Shown: positions 16,752 through 26,116, counted from the stretch's first letter. The stretch: DNA of 64,000 nt from Acinetobacter sp. WU_MDCI_Axc73 (GCF_025562455.1 NZ_JAHPRO010000008.1:89496-153495), one strand, 5' to 3'. Numbers and translations are program-made. The notes: generated from the letters alone by a model not told the origin.

Positions 16752-16919
16752 GAGGGTTGACAGACTGGACATCTAGAACCAGCACGCGCGGACGCGTCCC
16801 CCTCCCGTTCTACCGCAAAGGGGGACGAGAAGGTTTCGCACATGCATCACACTCAGAGAGTATGAAACCTGATACGCTAGATGAGCGGTCTGTCAAAACC
16901 GACTGGCAATGTAGGCCAG
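16752..16919. other. Large nested stem-loop element, candidate structured RNA or DNA site
   Basis: Nested inverted repeats: TTGACAGAC (16757-16765) pairs with GTCTGTCAA (16888-16896), then a 4/4 internal loop, then CATCTAG (16770-16776) pairs with CTAGATG (16877-16883). Inside are ACGCG-CGGA-CGCGT (16784-16797), the 9-bp stem CGTCCCCCT/AGGGGGACG (16795-16827, competing by three bases) and AGGTTTC/GAAACCT (16831-16870). CTGGC/GCCAG at 16903-16919 follows. It is far more GC-rich than its surroundings. No reading frame and no T-run terminator. It could be a structured RNA on either strand or a folded recombination site; an integron attC was considered but the R-box consensus is absent. Confidence 0.6.
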
Positions 16920-16949
16920 CAAGAGAATCATAATCTGTGGAGTGAGGGT

Positions 16950-16963
16950 AGTCAATTTAAGCG
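16950..16963. repeat. 14-bp direct repeat, left copy, flanking luxR-hchA
   Basis: AGTCAATTTAAGCG occurs here and again at 18730-18743, in the same orientation, on either side of the regulator-hchA pair. Confidence 0.6.
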
Positions 16964-17009
16964 GTAAAAGTAAAACCGAAAAAGATCAATTTTTTAAAAT
17001 GACTGAATT

Positions 17010-17732
17010 TTATAGTTTTAACTGATGATCACGGATTAACAGATGAATCGCTTGTGCAGTACTGGTCGCACCAAGCCGTTCACGAATACGACGTAAATGA
17101 TTTTCAATGGTGCGTGTTGATAAACCAAGCATTACTGCCACATCTGCTTGGCGACGACCCGAAGCAATCCAGCGTATGACTTCGAGTTCACGTGCTGATA
17201 AAGTAGATGTGGTTGATGATTTTAAAAGGTGATTGATTCGTTGTGCAGACTGAAAAGCAATACGAGCAATCAATGAAAATGCAAGTTGCACATCCAGACT
17301 ACTCTCAATTTGACATCCTCCAAAACTCATTGCTCCCAAAAGTCCAGCATGGTCAAAGATGGGAACTTGCAAACCATGGATACCTAAACCTTTAGGGTGC
17401 GCTACAACACGATACACCTCTTGATCTGAATGTATTTGCTTCGTCCAGAAGAATGCTTGATCTGTTTCGAGTAAATGCCGATTCACAGGACAACGTGCTA
17501 GATAGGTTTCTGGGGTGACTTCGCTGTTATCACCAAACCAGTCACCCTCTAGCCATAGCAATTGACCAATTACACCTTCACCTTTTGAGGGTACAGTGTA
17601 AATAATAAAACGGTCATAACCCAATGGCTTCGCAAAAGCACGAACATGCTGAGAAAGTTCATTCATGTCCGTACTATGCTGAATCGCAAGGACAACATCA
17701 GCTACTTGACTCAATACAGATTCTGACATCAT
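17010..17732 (-). CDS. LuxR-type transcriptional regulator with autoinducer-binding-like domain
   Basis: A 240-residue regulator. Residues 15-160 resemble the autoinducer-binding/GAF-like domain of LuxR proteins (FAKPLGYDRFIIYTVP, WLEGDWF, LGIHGLQVPIFDHAGLLGAMSFGG). Residues 172-235 are a LuxR helix-turn-helix (LSARELEVIRWIASGRRQADVAVMLGLSTRTIENHLRRIRERLG). Its start overlaps the hchA stop (TAATG), so it is co-transcribed with and follows hchA, and probably regulates it. No LuxI-type synthase is visible in the window, so it is a LuxR solo or binds another ligand. Confidence 0.85.
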   Translation of the reverse strand: MMSESVLSQVADVVLAIQHSTDMNELSQHVRAFAKPLGYDRFIIYTVPSKGEGVIGQLLWLEGDWFGDNSEVTPETYLARCPVNRHLLETDQAFFWTKQIHSDQEVYRVVAHPKGLGIHGLQVPIFDHAGLLGAMSFGGCQIESSLDVQLAFSLIARIAFQSAQRINHLLKSSTTSTLSARELEVIRWIASGRRQADVAVMLGLSTRTIENHLRRIRERLGATSTAQAIHLLIRDHQLKL

Positions 17733-18595
17733 TAATCTGCTACTTCTGCTAACAATGTTTCCGCCGCTAATTTGCCTAAAGCATTGGCAGCAAAAGGGCT
17801 GGCACCAGTAATTAATTTACGGTCCTTATAGGTCGATTGGTCGGGTTCTGTATTGGCGATATTGACACCAAGCGCTTTGAGCTTTTCACCAAAATACCAA
17901 GTCAGATGTCCGGGCATATAACCTAGCTCTGGAGTAATTCGATCAATCGCATCTGGGAATGCAGTAATGGTATATCCTGCAAAGGGAAAGTCATGACTTC
18001 CATCTTTAGGAGCACATGCCAGTAAGGCAGCAGGGCCATGGCATATTGAAATAATATGACGATCATGATCTAAAGCCCAGCGCAGTGTTTGGTTCACATC
18101 CTCACTAAATGGAATTCCCGCAAGAGGGGCATGTCCACCAGGAATAAAAACCGCAGCGTAATCATTTTCAGCACCCAGTTTTTCTACAAGATCTGCAAGT
18201 TTTAATGGCTGTTGAAACTGCTCCAGATATTTTTTGTGTAAACCAGTAATAGCTTCGTCTTCTTTTGGCATTGCCCAAAATTCAAATTTCACCGCATTAC
18301 CTGAAAGGGTTGCAATATCAAAATCAAAGCCTGCTTGATGTAGATGATACATAGGCAATAGCGTCTCAACAGGATGGTTGCCTGTAGAAAAATAAGTACC
18401 ATTCTCTAATTTGAGATAACGTTCATCACTACCAATTACTAGAATACGGCGTTTGCCTTGATAAGGTTGAGGATAATCAGCACCCTCTAAATTGCTTTTA
18501 GCACTGGTAAATTGTGACAGTGAATATTTTGATGGGAAAAAAGCATTAAATTCTGCTTCATCTACTTGAGGTTGTTTGCTTAATTCTGTGGTCAT
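17732..18595 (-). CDS. hchA: Hsp31-family glyoxalase III / protein deglycase
   Basis: A 287-residue DJ-1/PfpI superfamily protein of the Hsp31 class, which detoxifies methylglyoxal and has holdase and deglycase activity. The catalytic Cys185-His186 pair lies in ISICHGPAAL, and Glu77 in NHPVETLLP corresponds to the conserved nucleophile-elbow glutamate; numbering matches the E. coli protein. The length is normal. It is the first gene of a two-gene operon with the LuxR-type regulator. The promoter should be in 18596-18730. Confidence 0.92.
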   Translation of the reverse strand: MTTELSKQPQVDEAEFNAFFPSKYSLSQFTSAKSNLEGADYPQPYQGKRRILVIGSDERYLKLENGTYFSTGNHPVETLLPMYHLHQAGFDFDIATLSGNAVKFEFWAMPKEDEAITGLHKKYLEQFQQPLKLADLVEKLGAENDYAAVFIPGGHAPLAGIPFSEDVNQTLRWALDHDRHIISICHGPAALLACAPKDGSHDFPFAGYTITAFPDAIDRITPELGYMPGHLTWYFGEKLKALGVNIANTEPDQSTYKDRKLITGASPFAANALGKLAAETLLAEVAD

Positions 18596-19233
18596 TGAAA
18601 CGATTCCTTAGATCTAATGAAAAAAGAATAGGCTGTTTTTAGAGAATTCAGAATGAGGGATTCCCCCTAATTTTGATGTGATTTTTTTGTTTACTTAATG
18701 ATCTTTGTAAAAATAGAAAAGATCAGGCGAGTCAATTTAAGCGAGACATGTTTGTCTAAAAAGATTCCTGTATGACTTATTATGTAGATAGGATTGTAAA
18801 GCTTTAATATTAGTAGGAAAGATATAATAATCACGCCTATTCTTATTGTTTAATGCATATTTTATTGAAGTTTAAATAATGAATTTAATTCATGTTTGGG
18901 TGAGGAAAGATCGTTTTTGTTCATGACCTGATTCCTGTATAAATTGCTGCATATCGAAATGTTTTAGAAATTAAAATGCCAATTCTGGACTCAGTGAAAT
19001 TTTTTGCTGTTTATGAGAAGAATTCTAATCAAGTATTGTTCTCAAATCGTGATAATCATCACCAAGCATTTTGCATGTCTGAATTACGCTTAAAGTCGTG
19101 AGAAGAATTGAGCTTAGCTCTTAAACATACTCTGTTCAATTGGTATCAACGTCGCAATCATTCCTGCTTTTGGAGGGGGTGGTAATAGACTTTTTATACC
19201 TTATCATCTTTCTAGAAAATATGATGGTCTCCC
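18596..19233. other. Divergent intergenic region, hchA and MHS transporter
   Basis: 638 bp, AT-rich, with no convincing gene. It must hold promoters for the leftward hchA operon and the rightward transporter. The second 14-bp AGTCAATTTAAGCG repeat is at 18730-18743. Confidence 0.5.
18730..18743. repeat. 14-bp direct repeat, right copy, flanking luxR-hchA
   Basis: Identical to 16950-16963. The pair encloses 1.77 kb carrying exactly the regulator and hchA. Confidence 0.6.
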
Positions 19234-20535
19234 ATGGAATATGCAGAATACGCAAGCTCTACCAGCAATCCTAACTCTAAAACTCGCGTCTTGTTTGCAA
19301 GTCTAGTGGGTACAACAATCGAGTTTTTTGACTTTTATATTTATGCGACAGCAGCAGTGTTGGTCTTTCCACATTTGTTCTTTCCTGAAAGTAGCGGTAG
19401 TGCAGCATTGTTACAATCTTTAGCAACTTTTGCGATTGCATTTGTAGCACGCCCGATTGGTGCTGCAATTTTTGGGCATCTAGGCGATCGAATTGGTCGA
19501 AAAGCCACCCTTGTTGCGGCATTATTATTAATGGGTATTTCAACGGTGTGTATTGGTTTATTACCAACCTACGCGCAGATTGGAGTGGTTGCACCAATAT
19601 TATTGGCATTATGTCGTTTGGGACAAGGTCTAGGCTTAAGCGGTGAGTGGAGTGGTGCTGTATTATTTGCAACAGAAAATGCACCCAAAGGTAAACGTGC
19701 TTGGTATGGGATGTTTCCACAATTAGGCGCCCCGATCGGCTTTATTTTTGCCGCAGGCTCGTTTTTATTATTAGGTGCCTTTTTATCAAATGAAGACTTC
19801 TTGACATGGGGCTGGAGAATTCCGTTTATTGCAAGTGCGCTGCTTGTACTCGTCGGATTGTACATTCGTTTAAAACTGCATGAATCTCCAGCATTTCAAA
19901 ATGTATTGGATAAGCATGCTGCATCTAAAGCGCCTTTTAAAGATGTCATATCCAAACATATGATTAAAGTTATCCTAGGTACATTGGCAACGGTTTGTAC
20001 CCTAGTGGTATTTTATTTAATGACGGTATTTGCGTTGAATTGGGGAACAACGGCACTAGGCTATAGTCGTGACGTTTTTCTGAAAATGCAAATGGTTGCA
20101 ACGGTATGTTTTGGTCTGTGTATCCCTGTATCTGCAAAGTTGGCTGAAAAATTTGGTAGAAAGAGTACTTCGATTGCGATTTGCATTCTGACCATTATTT
20201 TTGGTTTATTTTTCTCGACCTTCTTTGTTGCTCACCATCCTGTTTCTGTCCTGATTTTCTTATGCCTTGGCTTAAGTATTATGGGGTTAACCTACGGTCC
20301 ACTTGGAACGATTTTATCTGAGATTTTTCCTGTTTCAGTTCGTTATACAGGATCAGCCTTAGCCTATAATTTAGGCAGCATTTTAGGTGCATCTTTTGCC
20401 CCATTAATTGCGACTAAATTAGCGCAAACCTATGGTCTCCATGCAGTTGGTTATTATTTATGTGGGGCGGCTTGTGTATCGTTATTTGCTTTTGTTTGTC
20501 TTCGTGAAACCAAAAATGACGATATCATGTGCTAA
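19234..20535 (+). CDS. MHS-family MFS transporter (metabolite:proton symporter)
   Basis: A 433-residue, 12-helix inner-membrane transporter of the metabolite:H+ symporter branch of the MFS. Signatures are the N-terminal GTTIEFFDFYIYATAAVLVFP, the loop 2-3 motif GHLGDRIGRKATL, GLSGEWSGAVLFATENAP and WGWRIPFIASALLVLVGLYIR. Relatives (ShiA, ProP, KgtP) carry shikimate, betaine or oxoglutarate; the substrate here cannot be told. It is followed after 77 bp by the MTHFR-like gene, so the two may act in one pathway, for example uptake of a methylated aromatic or methylated compound (inference). Confidence 0.9.
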   Translation: MEYAEYASSTSNPNSKTRVLFASLVGTTIEFFDFYIYATAAVLVFPHLFFPESSGSAALLQSLATFAIAFVARPIGAAIFGHLGDRIGRKATLVAALLLMGISTVCIGLLPTYAQIGVVAPILLALCRLGQGLGLSGEWSGAVLFATENAPKGKRAWYGMFPQLGAPIGFIFAAGSFLLLGAFLSNEDFLTWGWRIPFIASALLVLVGLYIRLKLHESPAFQNVLDKHAASKAPFKDVISKHMIKVILGTLATVCTLVVFYLMTVFALNWGTTALGYSRDVFLKMQMVATVCFGLCIPVSAKLAEKFGRKSTSIAICILTIIFGLFFSTFFVAHHPVSVLIFLCLGLSIMGLTYGPLGTILSEIFPVSVRYTGSALAYNLGSILGASFAPLIATKLAQTYGLHAVGYYLCGAACVSLFAFVCLRETKNDDIMC

Positions 20536-20612
20536 TTCATGTTGCTGATTGAGACAGAACTATCATTAATAGTTTTGTCCTTAAAAATTTATTTTCTTCT
20601 AATTTTGTCCTT

Positions 20613-22028
20613 ATGTTCTTATCTTTAAAGTCTGCTGACAGTAATCAAACACAATTTAGTATCTGGGTTGAATATTTGTGCTCGAACATACAATATCAAC
20701 CTGCAAAACAAGCTATAGCGGGTTTTCCGGCAATGCTGACATTTGCTGATCGAGTACATAGCGATGAAGACCCTGATCCTATTTCCGTAGCGGCTCAATT
20801 TCCTCAAGAGATAGCAAAATTATTACATTTTTCAGGAAAGGACAGAGATATTCGCCAGTTTGAACATTTTTTGGATCAGGCGGAACAGCTCGGTTATCGA
20901 CATTTATTGTTACTCAGTGGAGATAAACTAAAAAAACATCAGGATGGGAAAGAACAGTTTACTGAACGGACACGCTATCTTGAGTCAGTCAATGCTGTCA
21001 TGGCCGCAAAGAAAAGAGACAAGTTCAGCATTGGAGTTGCATTTAATCCGTTTAAATACACAGAGGCTGAAAGTGATGCTCAATATTTCAAATTACATAA
21101 AAAAATTCAGGCTGGCGCAGATTTTTTAATTACCCAGCTTGGGTTTGATTTAGACAAAATTAAGCAAACTCAAACGCGATTAATAAATGACTATCCTCAT
21201 TTCCCTTTAATCGCTTGCGTGATGCCGCTAACCTTCCGTAGAGCGCGCTATATGCTTAAGCATCAAGTGGCGGGTATCGTACTTCCTCAACATATTTTAA
21301 AAATACTTGAAGAGGAACATTTAAAAGATCCAGTTCAGGCGAAAAAAAATGTCTATGAGCGTTGCGCTTTACAAATTTTAATCTGTAAACATTTGGGCTA
21401 TGCAGGTATACATCTATCTGCTTGCCATCAACCTGAAGAACAGCAACAACTTGAACAGGCTATAAAAAAATATCAGGCATTTACTTTAGATGATTGTAAA
21501 GAGCATTGGAATATTCTATGGCGAGCTGAGAGCGAAAGCGTATTCCAGCCTGATGTTAAGCCTCTAGCGAATAAAGTGAAGATGGCACAACTAATAAAAT
21601 ATAGAACGTTGGATTGGATGCATCGATTTTTTTTCGATTCACCTGTTGCTATGGGAGTGGGGCAATTTATTTTTAAACCTTCCTTTTGGAATCGATCCAA
21701 AGCAAATCAGATATTATTATCTATTGAATATATCAGTAAGCACAGTTTAGTGGGCTGTGAAAGCTGTGGACAATGTCGCTTAGCTGATACTTTATATATT
21801 TGCCCTGAAACCTGCCCCAAAGGTTTAGCCAATGGCCCTTGCGGAGGGACTACAATTGATCGTTGTGAATTTGGTGATCGAGAATGTATCCATTCAATTA
21901 AAGCAAGAGTGGCTAAGGTTGTTGGCCAAACTGAAATTTTAAAGACCAAACTGATTCCAACTGTATCAATAGATAAACGTAATACCAGTTCGTGGAAGAA
22001 CTGGTATGAAGCGGAATGTAAGGATTAA
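20613..22028 (+). CDS. Methylenetetrahydrofolate reductase-like protein with zinc-type C-terminal domain
   Basis: A 471-residue protein. Residues 35-310 form a diverged MetF-type TIM barrel (FPAMLTFADRVHSDEDPDP, ADFLITQLGFDLDKI, PLIACVMPLT). The end is the MTHFR C-terminal cysteine domain: CESCGQCRL, YICPETCPKGLANGPCGG, and DRCEFGDRECIH, with at least eight cysteines that may bind zinc or a cluster. This class is linked to C1 metabolism during methyl-group degradation rather than methionine synthesis. The N-terminal ~35 residues are atypical; an internal ATG is possible. Paired with the upstream MHS transporter. Confidence 0.8.
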   Translation: MFLSLKSADSNQTQFSIWVEYLCSNIQYQPAKQAIAGFPAMLTFADRVHSDEDPDPISVAAQFPQEIAKLLHFSGKDRDIRQFEHFLDQAEQLGYRHLLLLSGDKLKKHQDGKEQFTERTRYLESVNAVMAAKKRDKFSIGVAFNPFKYTEAESDAQYFKLHKKIQAGADFLITQLGFDLDKIKQTQTRLINDYPHFPLIACVMPLTFRRARYMLKHQVAGIVLPQHILKILEEEHLKDPVQAKKNVYERCALQILICKHLGYAGIHLSACHQPEEQQQLEQAIKKYQAFTLDDCKEHWNILWRAESESVFQPDVKPLANKVKMAQLIKYRTLDWMHRFFFDSPVAMGVGQFIFKPSFWNRSKANQILLSIEYISKHSLVGCESCGQCRLADTLYICPETCPKGLANGPCGGTTIDRCEFGDRECIHSIKARVAKVVGQTEILKTKLIPTVSIDKRNTSSWKNWYEAECKD

Positions 22029-22150
22029 TTGGGGTCAGAATCCATTGCATTACTATAAAACTTGCTCCCTTTTTAAAAAATCTCAGATATACATCATCTA
22101 ACTGAATCCATTGCAGATTCAACACTACGTTTTGATCTGCATACAAGTTT

Positions 22151-22175
22151 GGCCTGCTAACAGCAGGCCTTTTTT
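22151..22175 (+). terminator. Rho-independent terminator between MTHFR-like gene and DUF932 gene
   Basis: GGCCTGCT-AAC-AGCAGGCC followed by six T. A strong, textbook terminator. Confidence 0.85.
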
Positions 22176-22234
22176 ATGCTGCAAATTCTGCAACATCAAT
22201 TTCACAGCATTTATTCAGAACAAAGGTTTATAAC

Positions 22235-23275
22235 ATGGCACATCAACTTGAACACATGGCCTATGTCGGAGACACCCCTTGGCATGGCTTAGGCAACCAA
22301 CTTTCACCACATCAACCGATTGAAGTCTGGGCACAGCAGGCAGGTATGGACTGGCGCATTGAATCCTCTGATGTCAGTTATATGGCACAGAACCATCGCG
22401 GACAAAATATTATTCTGCCGTTTGAAGAACAACGGGTACTCTATCGCTCAGATACCCATGCCCCGTTATCTGTGGTCAGTCAACGCTTTCAGGAAGTACA
22501 GCCGCATTCCATATTAGAGTTTTATCGCGATTTGACTGAACAATCTGGCTTTGAACTGGAAACCGCAGGGGTACTTAAAGGGGGTAAAAAGTTCTGGGCT
22601 TTGGCTAAAACAGGACAAACAACGGCTTTAAAAGGTAAAGATGTCAGTAATGGCTATATTCTACTGGCCACTGCTTGTGATGGTACTTTAGCCACCACTG
22701 CACAATTTACCTCAATCCGTGTGGTGTGTAATAACACCTTAGCCATCGCCTTGCGATCCAACAACGCTTCAAGTGGAGCAGGAACTGGCGTAGTTAAAGT
22801 TCCACACAGCACCCGTTTTGATGCGGACAAGGTCAAACAGCAACTGGGAATTTCAATCCGTGGTTGGGATGAGCATATGTATCAGATGAAACAACTCATT
22901 CAGCGTAAAGTCAGCCAGACCCAAGCCGCAGCGTATTTCGAAGCCGTGTTTAACAACACCAATCTCACTGTCATGGAACAAGAAGACAACATCATCCGAT
23001 TCTACCGAGATGTTGCTGCTAAACCTGAAACCAAAACCGAACCCAATGGCCGTGCCCTGACTAAAGTCATGCAGATGTTCAATGGATAAGGACGTGGTGC
23101 CGAACTCAGTTCAGCCAAAGATACTGCCTATGGTTTACTTTGTGCCGTGACCGAATACTGTGACCATGAGCGTCGAGCCATGAGTCAGGATCACCGACTC
23201 GATTCAACATGGTTTGGCATGGGCGCAGCGATGAAACAACGTGGATTAGAACAAGCCTTACGACTTGTCGCTTAA
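22235..23275 (+). pseudogene. DUF932 (phage/plasmid-like) gene with an in-frame nonsense codon
   Basis: The first 284 codons encode a DUF932 protein (MAHQLEHMAYVGDTPWHGLG, the usual beginning). A TAA at 23087-23089 stops it right after MQMFNG. The same frame then continues to 23275 with the conserved family end (AELSSAKDTAYGLLCAVTEYCDHERRAMS ... WFGMGAAMKQRGLEQAL). No frameshift is needed, so this is a single nonsense substitution in a ~346-residue protein. DUF932 genes are typical of plasmids and integrative elements and accompany YqaJ nucleases. The truncated product may still be made. Confidence 0.85.
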
Positions 23276-23359
23276 ATCAAATCAGGCTAGAATTTCGCCC
23301 TGAATTTTAAACAATATGCTTGCGTCTGAATCCTACTTTATCTCGATTTACCAGTTTAT

Positions 23360-23387
23360 AGCCACATCTCCTGATGTGGCTTTTTTT
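23360..23387 (+). terminator. Rho-independent terminator between DUF932 and YqaJ genes
   Basis: AGCCACATC-TCCT-GATGTGGCT followed by a T run. The bases after the T run resemble those after the terminator at 22151. Confidence 0.85.
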
Positions 23388-23470
23388 ATGCCGTAAATTT
23401 TAGCAACTCACAGTCAAATTTTACCGATTTTCCCAATACATCTTTATTTAATTTTGAAGGAACTTAAACC

Positions 23471-24595
23471 ATGAATTCACTCAATCCAATTCCACAAATA
23501 CAGGATGCCCTCAATCATCCACCGTTACAGCCGTATCTGTCTGATCTGGAACCAGATCAATCCACCCGAAAAGCCCGACTCAGCCGTCAACCGACAGCGA
23601 AGTCCAAACGCAATAACTCCACCGCTAAACGCTTAGCCAAAACCAATCAGATGAATTACCAGCAATGGTTAGAAGTCAGAAAACAGGGCATTGGCAGCAG
23701 TGATGCCGCCACCGCGTGTGGACTGAATCCCTATATGTCGATGTTAGAACTTTGGATGATTAAAACAGGAAGAATGCAACAGAACATCGATGACGAAAGC
23801 TCAGGTTATGCCCCTTTATACTGGGGTAAACAACTGGAGCCTTTAATCGCGGAATTCTACAGCTTGCATACCAATACGAAGGTCAGACGGGTCAATGCGG
23901 TACTGCAACATCCTGATCCAACACAGCACTTCATGCTGGCCAATCTGGATTATGCCGTGGTGGGCAGTGATGATGTTCAGATACTGGAATGTAAAAGTGT
24001 CGGGGAACATGGGGCAAAACTCTGGCGGGATGGTGTGCCTTTATATGTTCTATGTCAGGTACAACACCAACTGGCGGTGACGGGCAGACAAGCGGCGCAT
24101 ATTTGTGTGCTGATTTGTGGGCATCAAACTAAAATCTTTAAAGTGACACGCAATGAAAGTGTGATTGAACACTTGATTCAGGCAGAACGTCATTTCTGGC
24201 AATGTGTAGAGCAGGATCGACCACCGAGTGTCGATGCCAGTGAATCGGCAGCCCGGGCTTTACAACTGCTTTACCCCGAACATGTGCCCTTACAAACCGA
24301 AGACTTGACCGAAAACCCATCTGCCAACCAAATGTTTAAACAACTGCTACAGGAGAAACAACAAATCGAAGCACATCAACAGCACTTTGATGAAATCAAA
24401 CACCAATTACAAATGCTAATGAAAGACGCAGAACGCGCCATCTTTCTGGAGGGCTCGGTGACATGGAAACGGGCTAAAGACTCCACCAGTTTAAATAGCA
24501 AAGCTTTACTGAAACAACATCCGGAATTACTACAGCAGTTTCCACAAAACAAAGTGGGCACACGGCGATTTAATCTGTATCCGCATGGGGAATAA
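23471..24595 (+). CDS. YqaJ-family viral recombinase nuclease
   Basis: A 374-residue lambda-exonuclease/YqaJ fold nuclease, probably the 5'-3' exonuclease of a single-strand annealing recombination system. Visible features: WLEVRKQGIGSSDAATACGLNPYMSMLELW (entry helix with the catalytic-site serine/aspartate), YWGKQLEPLIAEFY, NLDYAV with the metal-binding Asp, and LECKSVG with the ECK motif, then QVQHQLAVTG. The first 55 residues are basic and low complexity (KARLSRQPTAKSKRNNS). The C-terminal part is coiled-coil-like (QEKQQIEAHQQHFDEIKHQL). It belongs to a DUF932-YqaJ-metal-binding cluster found on integrative elements. Confidence 0.85.
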   Translation: MNSLNPIPQIQDALNHPPLQPYLSDLEPDQSTRKARLSRQPTAKSKRNNSTAKRLAKTNQMNYQQWLEVRKQGIGSSDAATACGLNPYMSMLELWMIKTGRMQQNIDDESSGYAPLYWGKQLEPLIAEFYSLHTNTKVRRVNAVLQHPDPTQHFMLANLDYAVVGSDDVQILECKSVGEHGAKLWRDGVPLYVLCQVQHQLAVTGRQAAHICVLICGHQTKIFKVTRNESVIEHLIQAERHFWQCVEQDRPPSVDASESAARALQLLYPEHVPLQTEDLTENPSANQMFKQLLQEKQQIEAHQQHFDEIKHQLQMLMKDAERAIFLEGSVTWKRAKDSTSLNSKALLKQHPELLQQFPQNKVGTRRFNLYPHGE

Positions 24596-24690
24596 TGACC
24601 AATCTGGCTAGGTTTAAATGAATCAATATTCAATAGCCTAAGCTGAAATTCTACACCCCCAATTCCAAAAACCGCAAAAGCCGTCCCGTC

Positions 24691-24716
24691 TTGCCCCTTC
24701 AATAAAGAAGGGGCAA
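24691..24716 (+). terminator. Terminator after the YqaJ nuclease gene
   Basis: Perfect 10-bp stem TTGCCCCTTC/GAAGGGGCAA with an AATAAA loop. No long T run follows. Confidence 0.6.
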
Positions 24717-24866
24717 TTGGAAAAGCTTTTGCGTACGCGTACAAATTTCACCATTTATTTCATCAAGTATTGATCCCTTCACGACGTAATGATCGATCTA
24801 TTCAATGCGGGAAACGTTTCACATAAAAGGCAGATCCCGTAAATAAATATCAGAGGAGCATTCAAC

Positions 24867-25877
24867 ATGATTAAAGGTCTCATGATTACCCCACCGATAC
24901 TCGGCAGAATCAGTATTGGTAAAGTGGTCGAAAAGAACGGTAAACGCCTGCCTGAAAAGGATGACCAGTTTACGATTACCAGTCAGATCCAAACTAAAGA
25001 CGGTTGGATCAAACATCCACTGGATGAACAGCTTCGAGCCAAAGCCCCGAATCAAAACCCAAAACTCAGAACTATTCCCGTACGGATGATCTTTAATGAT
25101 CCTGAACTGAGCTTAAGGGCAGAGTACACCTTGTTTGATCGACAAACAGGACGTCCCTTGTGTATTGGTAATGGTGAAAGCTGTCAGCGACAAACCCCCA
25201 ATGGTATTGAACAACATCCTTGTCCATCACCAGAACGCTGTGCACTAGCACAAGGAGGCTTATGTAAAGCCTTTGGTCGACTGTATGTCAATCTGGATGA
25301 GAGTGATGAATTTGGTACCTTCATCTTTAGAACCACAGGCATTAATAGTATTCGCACACTGGCAGCACGACTCAGTTACTACCAAGCGGCCTCAGGGGAT
25401 TTACTGTCATGTTTACCCTTGCAACTGATCTTAAGAGGCAAGAGCACCACGCAAAGTTATCGCACCCCGATTTACTACGTGGATTTAACCTTACGAGATA
25501 ACATCACAATGCAACAAGCCATTATTGACGCCAAAGCCATAGATGAACAGGCCAAGGCCGCAGGGTTTTATCAGGAGGCATTGGACTTTGTGGCACGACG
25601 GGGCTTCGCACAGGGATTTGCTGGTTTTGATTTGGATGTGGGGAATGCAGAAGGAGAAAATAACTTTGAGGTGGTGGAGGAGTTTTATTCGAATGAGACG
25701 GAGGACAACATGAATGCAGAGGCTGGAAAGGGCGATGAGGAGGGAAAGATTCAAAGGTCGAATCAGGAAAATCAGGCTAAACCTGTTAAGCCACGACAAC
25801 GGCAGTGTCAAAATAGCCTGAATCAGGTGCAGGAGATTCAGAAGGGGTTGCAGCAGAGTGTGAGGGTGGTTAATTGA
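24867..25877 (+). CDS. Gp3-like / 'hydrolase or metal-binding' protein of mobile elements
   Basis: A 336-residue protein of the type often annotated as hydrolase or metal-binding protein next to DUF932 and YqaJ on plasmids and integrative elements. It resembles the recombination directionality factor gp3-like family (inference). Seen: LGRISIGKVVEKNGKRLPEKDDQFTIT split in the N-terminus, a cysteine set (CIGNGESC, HPCPSPERCALAQGGLC) likely binding zinc, and FRTTGINSIRTLAARLSYY. The C-terminal ~70 residues are low complexity and acidic or Gln-rich. It may bind DNA in annealing or excision; the function is unproven. Confidence 0.65.
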   Translation: MIKGLMITPPILGRISIGKVVEKNGKRLPEKDDQFTITSQIQTKDGWIKHPLDEQLRAKAPNQNPKLRTIPVRMIFNDPELSLRAEYTLFDRQTGRPLCIGNGESCQRQTPNGIEQHPCPSPERCALAQGGLCKAFGRLYVNLDESDEFGTFIFRTTGINSIRTLAARLSYYQAASGDLLSCLPLQLILRGKSTTQSYRTPIYYVDLTLRDNITMQQAIIDAKAIDEQAKAAGFYQEALDFVARRGFAQGFAGFDLDVGNAEGENNFEVVEEFYSNETEDNMNAEAGKGDEEGKIQRSNQENQAKPVKPRQRQCQNSLNQVQEIQKGLQQSVRVVN

Positions 25878-25882
25878 ATAGT

Positions 25883-25903
25883 GTGGAGGCATATTGCCTC
25901 CAC
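25883..25903 (+). terminator. Hairpin after the metal-binding protein gene
   Basis: GTGGAGGC-ATATT-GCCTCCAC starts 6 bp after the stop; only a weak T-rich tail follows. Confidence 0.55.
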
Positions 25904-26116
25904 TATATCTTTATCTGTTACAACATCATCCCTTTTTGACGTTGGTAGATTGGATATTCAGTACATTAAAGATATTTTTTTACAGTTCGACGGTTAACAT
26001 TAAGCTTGAGCACGATTGCTCATTGAGATAATCCGTCTTTGTGATACAGCCGTATTTCGATATTTTTTTAATTTTTGGTAAATTATTTTTACCACAAAAA
26101 TGATGAGGAAATATTG

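Noticed and set aside
16752..16900. Integron attC site
   Set aside because: The two-box stem with internal loop resembles attC, but the GTTRRRY and RYYYAAC core sequences are not present at the ends.
19277..19720. Minus-strand frame opposite the MHS transporter
   Set aside because: Antisense shadow of a membrane protein; composition is Gln/His-rich as expected from reversed codons.
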